From assembly GCA_028278205.1 (NCBI GenBank), contig JANQES010000054.1:1-64000 (forward strand): a stretch of 64,000 bases of DNA. The letters run 5' to 3'. The notes beneath the pieces are model-generated. The model did no database searches and was not told the DNA's origin. It saw only the letters and a program-made list of their open reading frames with translations. Source of the DNA: Rhodothermales bacterium. Its GTDB lineage: Bacteria; Bacteroidota; Rhodothermia; Rhodothermales; Bin80. The position numbers and the translations under genes were made by a program. Of this stretch, positions 23,389 to 31,498 are shown in pieces (the first letter of the stretch is position 1; every line of letters starts with the position of its first letter).

Positions 23389-23566
23389 TGAGCCGGAGAG
23401 CCGGAGAGTCGGAGAGCCGGGGATTTGAAGAGTCGGGGAATCGGGGAGTCGGAGAGCCGGGGAAAAAAATCTCCGACTCCTCGACTCTTAGACTCTCCGA
23501 CTCATCAATCCCCGACTTTCCATACGGCATCCAATCCAAAATCCAAAATCGCAAATCCAAAATCGA
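23389..23566. repeat. Word-hairpin element, GGAGAGCC family, plus single ATTTTGG arm
   Basis: The left arm 23389-23462 (GGAGAGCC/GGAGAGTC/GGGGAGTC words) pairs with 23470-23518 (CTCCGACTC type) around a short A run. It is followed by one ATTTTGG-family arm, 23530-23566, that ends 1-2 bases before the ATG of the TldE gene. The element fills the spacer from the tldD stop to the next start. The same words recur as a single arm at about 38190-38217. Confidence 0.85.
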
Positions 23567-23567
23567 C

Positions 23568-24884
23568 ATGTCTCTTCTTTCCCAAGACGACGCCCGCGCT
23601 TTGTTAGAAAAAGTGTTGCGCTATTCGCGCGCCGATGCCTGCGAGGCGCGTCTCAGCGGTTCCAACGGCGGCAACCTTCGCTATGCGCGCAATACGGTGA
23701 CTACGGCTGGGGTGCAGAGCACCATGACCCTCGTCGTGCAGGCGTCGTTCGGCAAAAAATCGGGGACGGCTTCGATCGATGAATTCGACGAAGCCTCGCT
23801 CGAAAAGGTCGTGCGGCGGGCTGAAGAACTGGCTCGTCTGGCGCCGGAAAACCCGGAGTTCATGCCGCCGCTCGGCCCGCAGAAATACGCCGACACCCCG
23901 ACCTACGTCGAGGCCACTGCCAACATCACGCCGGTGTACCGGGCGGAGGTGGCCGGCGGCAGCATTACACAGGCGCGTACGTGGAACGTCAGCGCAGCAG
24001 GGTTTTTTCAGGACGACACCCGCTTCGCCGCGATGATGAACTCGAACGGTCTCTTCGCCTACAACCGGTCTACCGGTCTGGATTTCTCGGTGACGATGCG
24101 CACCCCCGAAGGCACCGGCAGCGGCTACGTCACGCGGGATTATCACGACGTGGCGCGGTTCGATGCCTGGGCTTCATCGAAGACCGCCCTCGACAAGGCC
24201 GTGATGTCGAGGAATCCGCGCGCCATCGAGCCGGACAAATACACCGTCGTGCTGGAGCCGGCGGCGGCGCTGGGATTGGTGGAGCATCTGCTCGCCAACA
24301 TGGACGCCCGCCAGGCCGACGAAGGCCGGAGCTTCCTGAGCAAAGCCGGCGGCGGCACCAAACGCGGCCAGAAAATCGTCGATGAGCGCGTGACCATCTA
24401 TTCGGATCCGGCGAATTCCGACGTGCCCGCGCCGGGGTGGCACGAAGACGGGCGCCCGGCGCGGCGCACGGTCTGGATCGAGAACGGCGTCGTCAAGAAC
24501 CTGGCGTATTCGCGGTACTGGGCCGCGCGGAAGGGCGTAGACGCAGTGCCGGGGCCGAGCAACGGCATCATGAAAGGCGGTTCGGCCAGCCTCGACGATC
24601 TCATCGCCGGCACCCGGCGCGGCATCCTCGTCACGCGCTTCTGGTACATCCGCCTGGTCGATCTGCAGACGCTGCTCTACACCGGCCTGACCCGCGACGG
24701 GACCTTCTTCATCGAAGACGGCCAGATCCGCTATCCGATCAAAAATTTCCGGTTCAACGAAAGCCCGCTCCTCATGCTCAACAACCTGGAAGCGCTCGGC
24801 CAGCCCATGCGCACAGGCGGCCACCTCATCCCGTCGATGCGCATCCGCGATTTCACGTTCACCAGCCTGTCGGATGCGGTGTAG
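23568..24884 (+). CDS. TldE/PmbA-type partner protein
   Basis: This 438-aa protein starts at ATG 23568. It has the two-domain TldD/E fold (R-Y-A-R-N-T-V-T near residue 30; G-T-R-R-G-I-L-V-T-R-F-W-Y-I-R near 347; G-L-T-R-D-G-T-F-F-I-E-D-G near 372), with A-Y-S-R-Y-W-A between. The H-E-x3-H metal motif of TldD is absent, as expected for the non-catalytic TldE/PmbA subunit. Unlike the tldD product it shows no signal peptide. It would pair with TldD to form the peptide-degrading heterodimer. The ribosome-binding region is entirely repeat sequence (CCAAAATCGAC before ATG). Confidence 0.87.
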   Translation: MSLLSQDDARALLEKVLRYSRADACEARLSGSNGGNLRYARNTVTTAGVQSTMTLVVQASFGKKSGTASIDEFDEASLEKVVRRAEELARLAPENPEFMPPLGPQKYADTPTYVEATANITPVYRAEVAGGSITQARTWNVSAAGFFQDDTRFAAMMNSNGLFAYNRSTGLDFSVTMRTPEGTGSGYVTRDYHDVARFDAWASSKTALDKAVMSRNPRAIEPDKYTVVLEPAAALGLVEHLLANMDARQADEGRSFLSKAGGGTKRGQKIVDERVTIYSDPANSDVPAPGWHEDGRPARRTVWIENGVVKNLAYSRYWAARKGVDAVPGPSNGIMKGGSASLDDLIAGTRRGILVTRFWYIRLVDLQTLLYTGLTRDGTFFIEDGQIRYPIKNFRFNESPLLMLNNLEALGQPMRTGGHLIPSMRIRDFTFTSLSDAV

Positions 24885-24888
24885 GGGG

Positions 24889-25154
24889 TGGATTTTGGAT
24901 TTTAGATTTTGGATTTTGGAGCGTGGCTTCAACTCGCAATGGCACACGGATGAACGCGGATTGTACGGATTTACGCGGATTTTTTGCGTCAGGGACAGGA
25001 TCATTCAAGATGATGCCGGATGAAGCAACTTCCCTGAGACTTATCCTGTCCCTGACGCAAAAAAAGATCCGTGAAGATCCGTCTTATCCGCGTTCATCCG
25101 CGTGCCATTATGAGTACAAGCAGCACCCAACCCAAAAACTAAAATCCAAAATCG
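24889..25154. repeat. Long nested inverted repeat (A7: ATTTTGG arms around ACGGATGAACGCGG arms)
   Basis: The outer heptamer arms are 24891-24919 and about 25138-25154. Inside is a long imperfect inverted repeat: the segment from about 24922 to 24996 (GCAATGGCACACGGATGAAC, ACGCGGATTTTTT, GCGTCAGGGACAGGAT) reappears as its complement from about 25042 to 25130. The innermost GCGTCAGGGACAGGAT arms are exact (24986-25001 against 25043-25058). The predicted stem is roughly 100 bp. The element fills the gap between tldE and the MOSC gene, whose TTG start lies one base after CCAAAATCG. Confidence 0.88.
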
Positions 25155-25155
25155 T

Positions 25156-25971
25156 TTGTCTCGTATCATCAGCATTCACATCTATCCGATCAAAGCGACG
25201 CGGGGCGTGACGCTCGGCGAAGCAGCCGTGGAACCGCGTGGGCTGGCGCACGACCGCCGCTGGCTGCTCGTCGATGAACACGACAGGTTTTTGACGCAGC
25301 GCGATCATGCCCGCCTGGCGCTCGTCCACGTGCAGGTTCAGCCCGCTTTTCTGGTCGTGCAGGCGCCGTCGATGGGGCCGCTGGCGGTGCCGGTTCCGGG
25401 CCGGGATGCTGCCCGGCGCGCGGTGCGTATCTGGAAGGATGACGTCAACGCCGTCGAAGCAGACGGCGCCGCCCACGCCTGGTTTAGCCGGTACCTGGGC
25501 ATCGATTGCCGGCTCGTGTACATGGATGAGGCTGCCGTGCGCCCCGTCGATCCGAACTATAACACCGGCGACGACGAGGTCAGTTTTGCCGACGGCTATC
25601 CGGTGTTGCTCACCTCCGAGGCCTCGCTGGCCGACCTCAACACCCGCCTCGACACGCCCGTGCCGATGACGCGCTTCCGGCCCAATCTGGTCGTTTCCGG
25701 GTTCGAGGCGTTTGCGGAAGATCGATGGAGCCGGGTGCGTATCGGCGAGATGGTTTTCCACGCCGTCAAACCGTGCGCGCGGTGCGTGGTGACGACGATT
25801 GACCAGCAGACGGCGGTGGGAGGCAAGGAGCCCCTCCGCGCGCTCAACCGTTTTCGGAAGCAGGGCGGGAAGGCCTTGTTCGGCGAGAATCTGATTCCGG
25901 AGGCGCCGGGTATCGTTCGCGTGGGCGATGCTGTTGAAGTGCTGGCATGGCGCGCGGCGACAGTCGTTTAA
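25156..25971 (+). CDS. MOSC-domain molybdenum-cofactor sulfurtransferase-like protein
   Basis: This 271-aa protein has an N-terminal MOSC_N beta-barrel (Y-P-I-K-A-T-R-G, D-R-R-W-L-L-V-D) and a C-terminal MOSC domain (R-F-R-P-N-L-V-V near 175; Cys207 and Cys210 in K-P-C-A-R-C-V-V-T; F-G-E-N near 240). This arrangement is found in YcbX/mARC-type proteins that bind sulfurated molybdenum cofactor and reduce N-hydroxylated compounds. The first Cys is the expected Mo ligand. A separate redox partner, as fused in YcbX, is not present here. The start is TTG 25156; no better in-frame start or Shine-Dalgarno is available because the leader is repeat. A second molybdoenzyme (MsrP type) lies 5 kb away. 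Confidence 0.88.
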   Translation: MSRIISIHIYPIKATRGVTLGEAAVEPRGLAHDRRWLLVDEHDRFLTQRDHARLALVHVQVQPAFLVVQAPSMGPLAVPVPGRDAARRAVRIWKDDVNAVEADGAAHAWFSRYLGIDCRLVYMDEAAVRPVDPNYNTGDDEVSFADGYPVLLTSEASLADLNTRLDTPVPMTRFRPNLVVSGFEAFAEDRWSRVRIGEMVFHAVKPCARCVVTTIDQQTAVGGKEPLRALNRFRKQGGKALFGENLIPEAPGIVRVGDAVEVLAWRAATVV

Positions 25972-26345
25972 TCGGTTACGGGAAAATGCAAGTCTGGTCT
26001 ACATTTTTATATTTTAGGGAGGTAGCCGCAGGCTTTAGCCGGCGCCATTCCGCCATCAATCGCCCGGAAGTCGAATGAAATCTTAGACTTAGGTGCGGCG
26101 TTTGGAAGAGAGAATGCGTGTGGAGGATTAACGAAGGGATAATCAGGAAAGGTCTTTCGCCGTTATTGATTATGTCTTAGATTTACGCGCAACCGTGGAT
26201 TTTGGCGACAAAATCCGTTATTGCAATCCAAAAAAGGAGAAAGCGACTTCATACTACGCCCGTTCCAAATAAGGCGCCATGTCGGCCCTCGTCATGGGTA
26301 CGCCGGGGCCTGCCCGGCAACCCGGAGGGCTGGGAGGGGTGCGCC
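25972..26345. promoter_or_regulatory. Leader region of the HNH gene
   Basis: This 374-bp spacer contains no convincing gene. A GCCGCAGGCTTTAGCCGGC imperfect palindrome at about 26029-26047 resembles short dispersed REP-like repeats. The 3' end is GC-rich and carries GGAGGGG 7 bases before ATG 26346. A promoter must lie here but I cannot single one out. Confidence 0.3.
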
Positions 26346-26846
26346 ATGAAGGCTCACGTACTCGTGCTCAACCAGGACTACAGCGCTCTGACCGTGTGCA
26401 GCGTGCAGCGGGCTGTCATCCTGATCCATCTCCGCAAGGCCGACCTCGTCGAAGCGCTGCCGGGGCAGTTCATGCGTTCGCCGAGTGTCTCGTTTCCCTG
26501 GCCCAGCATCGTCCGGCTGCGTTTCTACGTGCGTGTGCCGTACCGGCGCATCATGCTCTCGCGCAAAAACATCCTCCGCCGCGACAACTTCCGGTGCCAG
26601 TACTGCGGCCATCGCGAAAGCCTGACGGTCGATCACGTCATCCCGAAGTCCCGTGGGGGGCCGGATACGTGGAAGAATCTGGTGGCGGCCTGCACCTCGT
26701 GCAACAATAAAAAGGGCAACCGCACGCCCGAAGAAGCCCGGATGCCGCTGCGGCGCAAGCCGTTCCGCCCCAGCCACGTCATGTTTATCCGCGACTACGT
26801 CGGCACCGTCGAGGAGACCTGGAAGCCGTATCTCTTCCTGGTCTGA
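26346..26846 (+). CDS. HNH endonuclease
   Basis: This 166-aa protein follows GGAGGGG 7 nt before its ATG. An N-terminal strand-rich part (V-L-V-L-N-Q-D-Y-S-A-L) precedes an HNH module: C-Q-Y-C-G near residue 84, V-D-H-V-I-P-K-S-R-G-G with the catalytic His, W-K-N-L-V-A-A-C-x2-C-N-N-K-K-G-N-R-T-P. The two C-x2-C pairs form the structural zinc site. This stand-alone layout is widespread in bacteria and is linked to DNA repair or, less often, mobile DNA; no restriction or phage partner lies next to it. A C-terminal extension ends in W-K-P-Y-L-F-L-V as in the conserved chromosomal family. Confidence 0.9.
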   Translation: MKAHVLVLNQDYSALTVCSVQRAVILIHLRKADLVEALPGQFMRSPSVSFPWPSIVRLRFYVRVPYRRIMLSRKNILRRDNFRCQYCGHRESLTVDHVIPKSRGGPDTWKNLVAACTSCNNKKGNRTPEEARMPLRRKPFRPSHVMFIRDYVGTVEETWKPYLFLV

Positions 26847-26903
26847 TAGGTCTTTTGATTCTTCGCCTTTTCTCCGCGATTTCGCCTGAAACTTGGGGGG
26901 ATC

Positions 26904-26973
26904 GAGTGTTTTAGTGTTATAGTTTTTTGGTGTTTCGGTTCTTTTTAACACCATAACACGAAAACACGAACAA
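26904..26973. repeat. Word-hairpin element, GTGTTTTA family (copy B5)
   Basis: The left arm 26904-26938 and right arm 26946-26972 (AACACCATAACACGAAAACAC type) form an imperfect stem with a 7-base loop. It sits between the HNH gene and the next plus-strand gene, 16 bp before its GTG start. Confidence 0.8.
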
Positions 26974-26988
26974 ACCGTCGCCGCTCCC

Positions 26989-27441
26989 GTGCCTTCGAAC
27001 GCAGTACGCATCGTCGCCCGGATCCTGTGGATCTTGCCGGCTATTTTGATTTTTCTGACCCTGAATCAGGCCAAAGTAGCCCTTGATTTGCGGGCGACCT
27101 GGGAGGAAGGCACGCCGGCCACCGCCGACGTGCTGGTGTTTGAGAATTCGAACCGGGCCGATGTCACGTACGGCTATGTCAGCCTGCAAGTGCTCTTGCC
27201 TGATGGGCAAACGTTGACGAAAGAGAAGATGTCGCTGCCACACTCGTTGTTGCCCCGGTTGGAGGGGCAAGAAACGCTGGCCGTACGCGTGCGCCCCGGA
27301 GCGGCTCAGGAAATCGTTATCGCGCAACTGATGCCTACGCACTGGCTCATCGCGGCTTCGCAAGCCGGCATCAGCTTTCTGGGGGCGTTGCTCTTTTTTG
27401 CCGGTGTCTTCTGGTGGAATCGCTATCTGAAAAAGAACTGA
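26989..27441 (+). CDS. DUF3592-like two-TM protein
   Basis: This 150-aa protein has a transmembrane helix at residues 7-25, a soluble strand-rich domain of about 85 residues (T-A-D-V-L-V-F, V-T-Y-G-Y-V-S-L-Q-V, L-A-V-R-V-R-P-G) and a second helix at about 122-144 ending in R-Y-L-K-K-N. The pattern fits the DUF3592 family of bacterial membrane proteins. Function unknown. The start is GTG 26989, giving a basic residue just before the first helix; no Shine-Dalgarno is visible. Confidence 0.6.
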   Translation: MPSNAVRIVARILWILPAILIFLTLNQAKVALDLRATWEEGTPATADVLVFENSNRADVTYGYVSLQVLLPDGQTLTKEKMSLPHSLLPRLEGQETLAVRVRPGAAQEIVIAQLMPTHWLIAASQAGISFLGALLFFAGVFWWNRYLKKN

Positions 27442-27825
27442 ATATGAATGATTTCGCTTGTATCTCATGTTATAACAAGGGGGATTCTGTAGCGAAGGGT
27501 GTACCTATTTAGGAGGGTGGTGTCGCAAGGTTGTCCTAGCCTGCTTCGTACATTGTGCTCATGCATGACCTCGACGCCTATATCGAACAACTCAAGGCCC
27601 AGCCTCAACTGGCAGAACTGCTTGCGTCCCTCTTCACGCTCATTGAGCAAGCGGTCTTTGCGCGGGTACGGGGTTTTTGTTCGACGGCGCGCAAGCAGGT
27701 AGCGTGTATTCAGGGCGGCATGAGAGGCAGGTCGCCTCCATCGGCTCAGACCGGTTTGATATTCTTTCGCAAACAACTAGAAAACAGCTAGTTGAAAGCT
27801 TTTTTACATCTAAACAGACCGAGCC
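27442..27825. other. Spacer with a possible gene fragment
   Basis: The 384-bp spacer holds a frame at 27561-27791 beginning M-H-D-L-D-A-Y-I-E-Q-L and continuing through a 40-residue helical, plausible-looking segment before breaking into low-quality sequence. It may be the 5' remnant of a lost gene. I cannot name the family. The last 40 bases, A/T-rich, form the leader of the next gene. Confidence 0.3.
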
Positions 27826-30114
27826 ATGAGTTACAACGTCAAGGATATACGCGACTTCAACGTTACGCACAGCGTTTTGCAGACCCAGGAGATTCAAGAT
27901 GCGTTCAACCTGGCCGCCTCAAATAAGGAGGCTATCTGGTTTCCTCCGGGTTTGGAGTTTATATCGGGTCCGCTGACCCTGCCCTCGAATCTTGTGCTCC
28001 TCGGTGCGGGCGTGGACTCGCTCCTCACGTTCCAACGCGATCAGTTCGGGCCTGATCAGAATGCCTTCTACGTCGATGGCAAGACGAACATCACCATACG
28101 GGGGCTACGGTGCAAGACACAGGGCATCGCTGACGGCACCGACCGCTTGACGCTCACTGACCAGACCGTTGTGGCACGCTGGGTGCTCTTCGTCGGCGTC
28201 TGTAAAGACATCACCATCGAGGACTGCTGGATCAGCTATTTCTGGAACACTTCCATTATGGGCAGCAACGGTCCGGGGGAAACCGTGCACCGGCTCAACG
28301 TCCGGCGCTGTCATTTCTATGACATTGCCCGTGCGGGCCTCCAGACGGGCCAGAACCTGGATTCGCAGTATGTGGATAACCACATCTACCGGTGCGGCCA
28401 ATCATCGGGTGATTGGGCTATCTATAGTTCTCGGAAGTGCATCAACCAGATTATTACGGGCACACAGATTTTTGACTGCATCGGTGGCATCAAAGTGGCC
28501 CATGAAGACTGGCCGGGCGGTGTCATCAGCGGCAACACGTTCCGGGCCGGGCCGAGCACGCTCAAGGAAGCCCTTGTGCTCGAAAGATCCTCGGTGGAAA
28601 TCGTCATCGAAGGCAACATGATTTACTCCGACAAGGCCGCCGTCAAGCTCGAAGAGGCTGCGTTTATCAAGTTCCGAGGTAACCTCATCGACCAGACCGG
28701 CGCCGACGCGGCGGAGTGGACCGGAGGGATTCGGCTTTCCGGGGGCGGTGACGGCATCGAGATTACGGGCAATACGCTGCGTCGAAGCACCTCGACGGCA
28801 GGCGCCGGCGACGGGTTTCTTATCACCGGAAGCGGCTACGGGACCATTCACCTCGAAGGCAATACGTTCTTGCGCTATCAAAATGCAGTGAGAGCGTGGG
28901 AACCGGGCGTGGGCTACGAGTTGCTGTGCGCCGTCGGCAATTATATAGAAGGATGCCAGATTGGCTTCACGGCCATCAACACAGGCTATAACATCCTCTG
29001 CCATAACACGTTCAAGGACCTCACCTTGGGATGGGCTTTTGTCGTCGGCGAGCAGCAGGATCCGACTCTTGTAGGAACGCTTATTGAGCACAACCACAGC
29101 CTTGACGCCCAGGGCAATGCCTATACCCTGGCTCTCTACAAGGGAGGCGTTCATCGCATACGCCACAACAGGATGGGTCTGTGGGTTGACGATGTCGTCA
29201 ATACGGTCTTTGAGCTTGAGGCCAACTCGCCCCGGGATCCGGCGTCAGGCGGCTGGCACACGATCTCGAACGAGGCTACGCCCAACGTAGCGGGGATAAC
29301 CCAGGCCAGGCTCGACTATACCAGCCCGACCACCCTCACCGGCACCAGCGACATCCCCAACCGCAGTTCCGACGATCTGGTTTTGTGGAATTATTCGGGC
29401 AACGTCACGCTTCAGCACGGCACGGGACCGGGCGAATTTAACCTGACAGGTGGCATCGATCTCGAAGCCGCTGCGTGGCACGTGGTCAGGTTTCGATGGG
29501 ATGGCACCGGCTGGATGCTGACGACGTCTGCCTCTACGTACCCGGCGGTTTCAAGCGCAGGAAATACCTACATTCCGGGCGGTGTCAACTTCGGCATCGG
29601 CACAGCGACTCCTGACTATCTCGTTGAAATCACTAACGGGAACGAGGTCCAGTTCCACGTGAGTGAGGATGCCCCCACGGGTACGGTCATCACCGGGACG
29701 CACCATACAGACGACGCCTCCGGGTGTCTTACCCTGATTTCTGACGAACCTTACAACGTGGACAACCGGGGTGCGCAGATAGGTTTTGCGGGCAAGTATC
29801 GGGCATCGACAAAAAATGCAATGTTTGCTCGGGTTACCGGTCGTAAGGCAAATAAAGCCAATACAAACACGGCAGGCGAACTGCTCTTTGAGACGCGCAT
29901 CCATGGCGGCGCGATGACCGAGGCGTTACGCCTGGATTCGAGCCAGAACGCCGTCTTTGCCGGCAGTGTCTCCCCGGGAAAAGGCGTCCTGTTTCCCAAC
30001 ATGACGACGCAAGAGCGCGACGCCCTCTCAGCCGTAGCGGGGCTGACGGTCTTCAATACAGACGCTGCCAAACTAGAGACCTACGACGGCACGACCTGGC
30101 AAGCGCTCTGGTAA
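27826..30114 (+). CDS. Tail-spike-like right-handed beta-helix protein
   Basis: This 762-aa protein has no signal peptide. Residues about 20-50 (I-Q-D-A-F-N-L-A-A, W-F-P-P-G) match the start of pectate-lyase-like phage spikes. Residues 60-430 are coils of a right-handed parallel beta-helix rich in G-N-x-F/I, I-E-D/G-N and N-T-F. Around residue 590 is G-I-G-T-A-T-P-D-Y-L-V-E, and at about 700 A-L-R-L-D-S-S-Q-N-A-V-F-A-G. The end has P-N-M-T-T-Q-E-R-D-A-L and N-T-D-A-A-K-L-E-T-Y-D-G-T-T-W. These C-terminal motifs are common in phage tail fibres. Function may be polysaccharide binding or cleavage. No other phage gene is within 25 kb on either side. Confidence 0.75.
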   Translation: MSYNVKDIRDFNVTHSVLQTQEIQDAFNLAASNKEAIWFPPGLEFISGPLTLPSNLVLLGAGVDSLLTFQRDQFGPDQNAFYVDGKTNITIRGLRCKTQGIADGTDRLTLTDQTVVARWVLFVGVCKDITIEDCWISYFWNTSIMGSNGPGETVHRLNVRRCHFYDIARAGLQTGQNLDSQYVDNHIYRCGQSSGDWAIYSSRKCINQIITGTQIFDCIGGIKVAHEDWPGGVISGNTFRAGPSTLKEALVLERSSVEIVIEGNMIYSDKAAVKLEEAAFIKFRGNLIDQTGADAAEWTGGIRLSGGGDGIEITGNTLRRSTSTAGAGDGFLITGSGYGTIHLEGNTFLRYQNAVRAWEPGVGYELLCAVGNYIEGCQIGFTAINTGYNILCHNTFKDLTLGWAFVVGEQQDPTLVGTLIEHNHSLDAQGNAYTLALYKGGVHRIRHNRMGLWVDDVVNTVFELEANSPRDPASGGWHTISNEATPNVAGITQARLDYTSPTTLTGTSDIPNRSSDDLVLWNYSGNVTLQHGTGPGEFNLTGGIDLEAAAWHVVRFRWDGTGWMLTTSASTYPAVSSAGNTYIPGGVNFGIGTATPDYLVEITNGNEVQFHVSEDAPTGTVITGTHHTDDASGCLTLISDEPYNVDNRGAQIGFAGKYRASTKNAMFARVTGRKANKANTNTAGELLFETRIHGGAMTEALRLDSSQNAVFAGSVSPGKGVLFPNMTTQERDALSAVAGLTVFNTDAAKLETYDGTTWQALW

Positions 30115-30126
30115 AGCCGACAACAA

Positions 30127-30167
30127 AAGGGCGCGCCTGGATGCGATGCGTTTCCAGGCGCGCCCTT
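30127..30167 (+). terminator. Strong intrinsic terminator
   Basis: A perfect 15-bp GC-rich stem, 30127-30141 (AAGGGCGCGCCTGGA) against 30153-30167, with an 11-base loop, is followed by A/T-rich sequence with a T run. It lies 13 bp after the beta-helix gene stop. Confidence 0.85.
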
Positions 30168-30191
30168 ACATTTTTACGTTTTTATGATTCA

Positions 30192-30278
30192 AGAGCCTGT
30201 TTGGTAAGTCAGTCCGCAGGCGAGCATGAGGCAAAAAGACCCGTGCGCAGCCCGGAATGATCTTACCAAACAGGCTCT
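30192..30278. repeat. Inverted repeat with 17-bp perfect arms
   Basis: AGAGCCTGTTTGGTAAG (30192-30208) is the exact complement of 30262-30278, around 53 bases. It sits just before the stop of the minus-strand MsrP-type gene (30283) and behaves like the other spacer elements although no word repeat is visible within the arms. Confidence 0.75.
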
Positions 30279-30282
30279 AAAC

Positions 30283-31341
30283 TCACCGCGCCATCGGTCT
30301 GGTTGGCTCGCGCGGCGTATCGGGATAGAGCGCGCCCACCCATTCGTCGTAGCCGTTGAAGATCTGCGTGGGGACGCGTTCTTCGACGCCTTCGCGGGGG
30401 AGGAATTTCTCGGTGGCCTGGCTCCAACGCGGATGCGGCACGTTCGGGTTGACGTTCGAGAGGAAGCCGTATTCCTTCGGTTGCAACTCGTTCCAGAACG
30501 TCTTCGGCTGTTTGTCGGTGAACGCGATCCGGACGACGGCTTTGGCGCCTTTGTAGCCGTACTTCCAGGGCAAAACCAGGCGCAAGGGCGCGCCGTTTTG
30601 TTTGGGCAGCGGCTCGCCGTAGAGGCCGGTTGCCACGAAGGCCAGTTCATTCATCGCCTCGTCCATGCGGAGGGCTTCGTAATAGGGCCATGGATACCAG
30701 GGAGCACTGGGGATGCCTGGCATCTGTTTGGGCCGGTTGGCACTGACGAACTGCACGTGCGTGGCCTTCGAGAGCGGCTTACAACGCTCGATTAGCTTGC
30801 TCAAGGCGAACCCGGTCCACGGCACCGTCAACGACCACGCCTCGACGCAGCGGAAGCGGTAGAGCCGTTCTTCGAGATCCATCGACACGATGAGGTTGCC
30901 TACGTCGAGCGTGAAGGGTTTTTCGACCAACCCCGCCACTTCGAGGGTCATCGGGAAGGCCTCGTAGGCGCCGGTGTGCGGCCAGACCCGCTTGAGGTTG
31001 CCCTGGTTGATGAACTCGTAAAAATTATTGTACGACGACGCGACGAGGCGGTCGCTGACGGGGCGCTCGGGGACCGTATAGAGGGTGTTGCGCGTTGCCG
31101 GATAGCCGTCGCGCGGCGCGTTGGGCGGGATGGTGTCGAGCGGGCCTTCCGGATCGACGACCGCGCCGGCGTGGCTGCTGTGAACCTCGCCTGCACAGCC
31201 CAGCCCGGTGGCCGCCGTCATCAGGCCGATGGCGCCGAGGCCGAGCGTTTTCAAAAAAGCCCGGCGGTTGTGGTAGGCCGCCTCGGTCGTGGTCTGGTAT
31301 TCTTTGAGTTGCCAGCCGGGGGGCAGGATGATATTAGCCAT
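30283..31341 (-). CDS. msrP: MsrP/YedY-type molybdopterin methionine-sulfoxide reductase
   Basis: This 352-aa protein starts at ATG 31341. A Tat signal is present (N-R-R-A-F-L-K-T-L-G at residues 25-34, then a hydrophobic core). The molybdenum ligand is Cys165 in Y-R-F-R-C-V-E-A-W-S, and W-T-G-F-A-L-S follows. The rest matches the sulfite-oxidase-like fold of MsrP, which repairs oxidised Met in envelope proteins using electrons from quinol through the haem membrane protein MsrQ. No msrQ gene lies in the visible neighbourhood; it may be elsewhere or replaced. The protein is about 20 residues longer than the E. coli enzyme (family knowledge). Confidence 0.9.
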   Translation of the reverse strand: MANIILPPGWQLKEYQTTTEAAYHNRRAFLKTLGLGAIGLMTAATGLGCAGEVHSSHAGAVVDPEGPLDTIPPNAPRDGYPATRNTLYTVPERPVSDRLVASSYNNFYEFINQGNLKRVWPHTGAYEAFPMTLEVAGLVEKPFTLDVGNLIVSMDLEERLYRFRCVEAWSLTVPWTGFALSKLIERCKPLSKATHVQFVSANRPKQMPGIPSAPWYPWPYYEALRMDEAMNELAFVATGLYGEPLPKQNGAPLRLVLPWKYGYKGAKAVVRIAFTDKQPKTFWNELQPKEYGFLSNVNPNVPHPRWSQATEKFLPREGVEERVPTQIFNGYDEWVGALYPDTPREPTRPMAR

Positions 31342-31498
31342 GATCGTATCGTTGGTGTCGTAGGGAAAAGGCGCCGTCCTCAACAACGCGATGCGTCTCG
31401 CGAGCAAAAGGTACGGCATCAAGCCACATTACGTTCGATAGCGACAAAAAGTATTACAAAACAATAAGATTTCGAGTACGAATTATGAGATTCCCTCG

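Noticed and set aside
22845-23567. Open frame running from inside tldD through the repeat into tldE
   Set aside because: It is out of frame with tldD, and the repeat happens to lack stops. Only the part from ATG 23568 matches TldE.
27826-30114. Prophage around the tail-spike-like gene
   Set aside because: No integrase, terminase, capsid or tail-assembly gene lies on either side; the neighbours are ordinary chromosomal genes.
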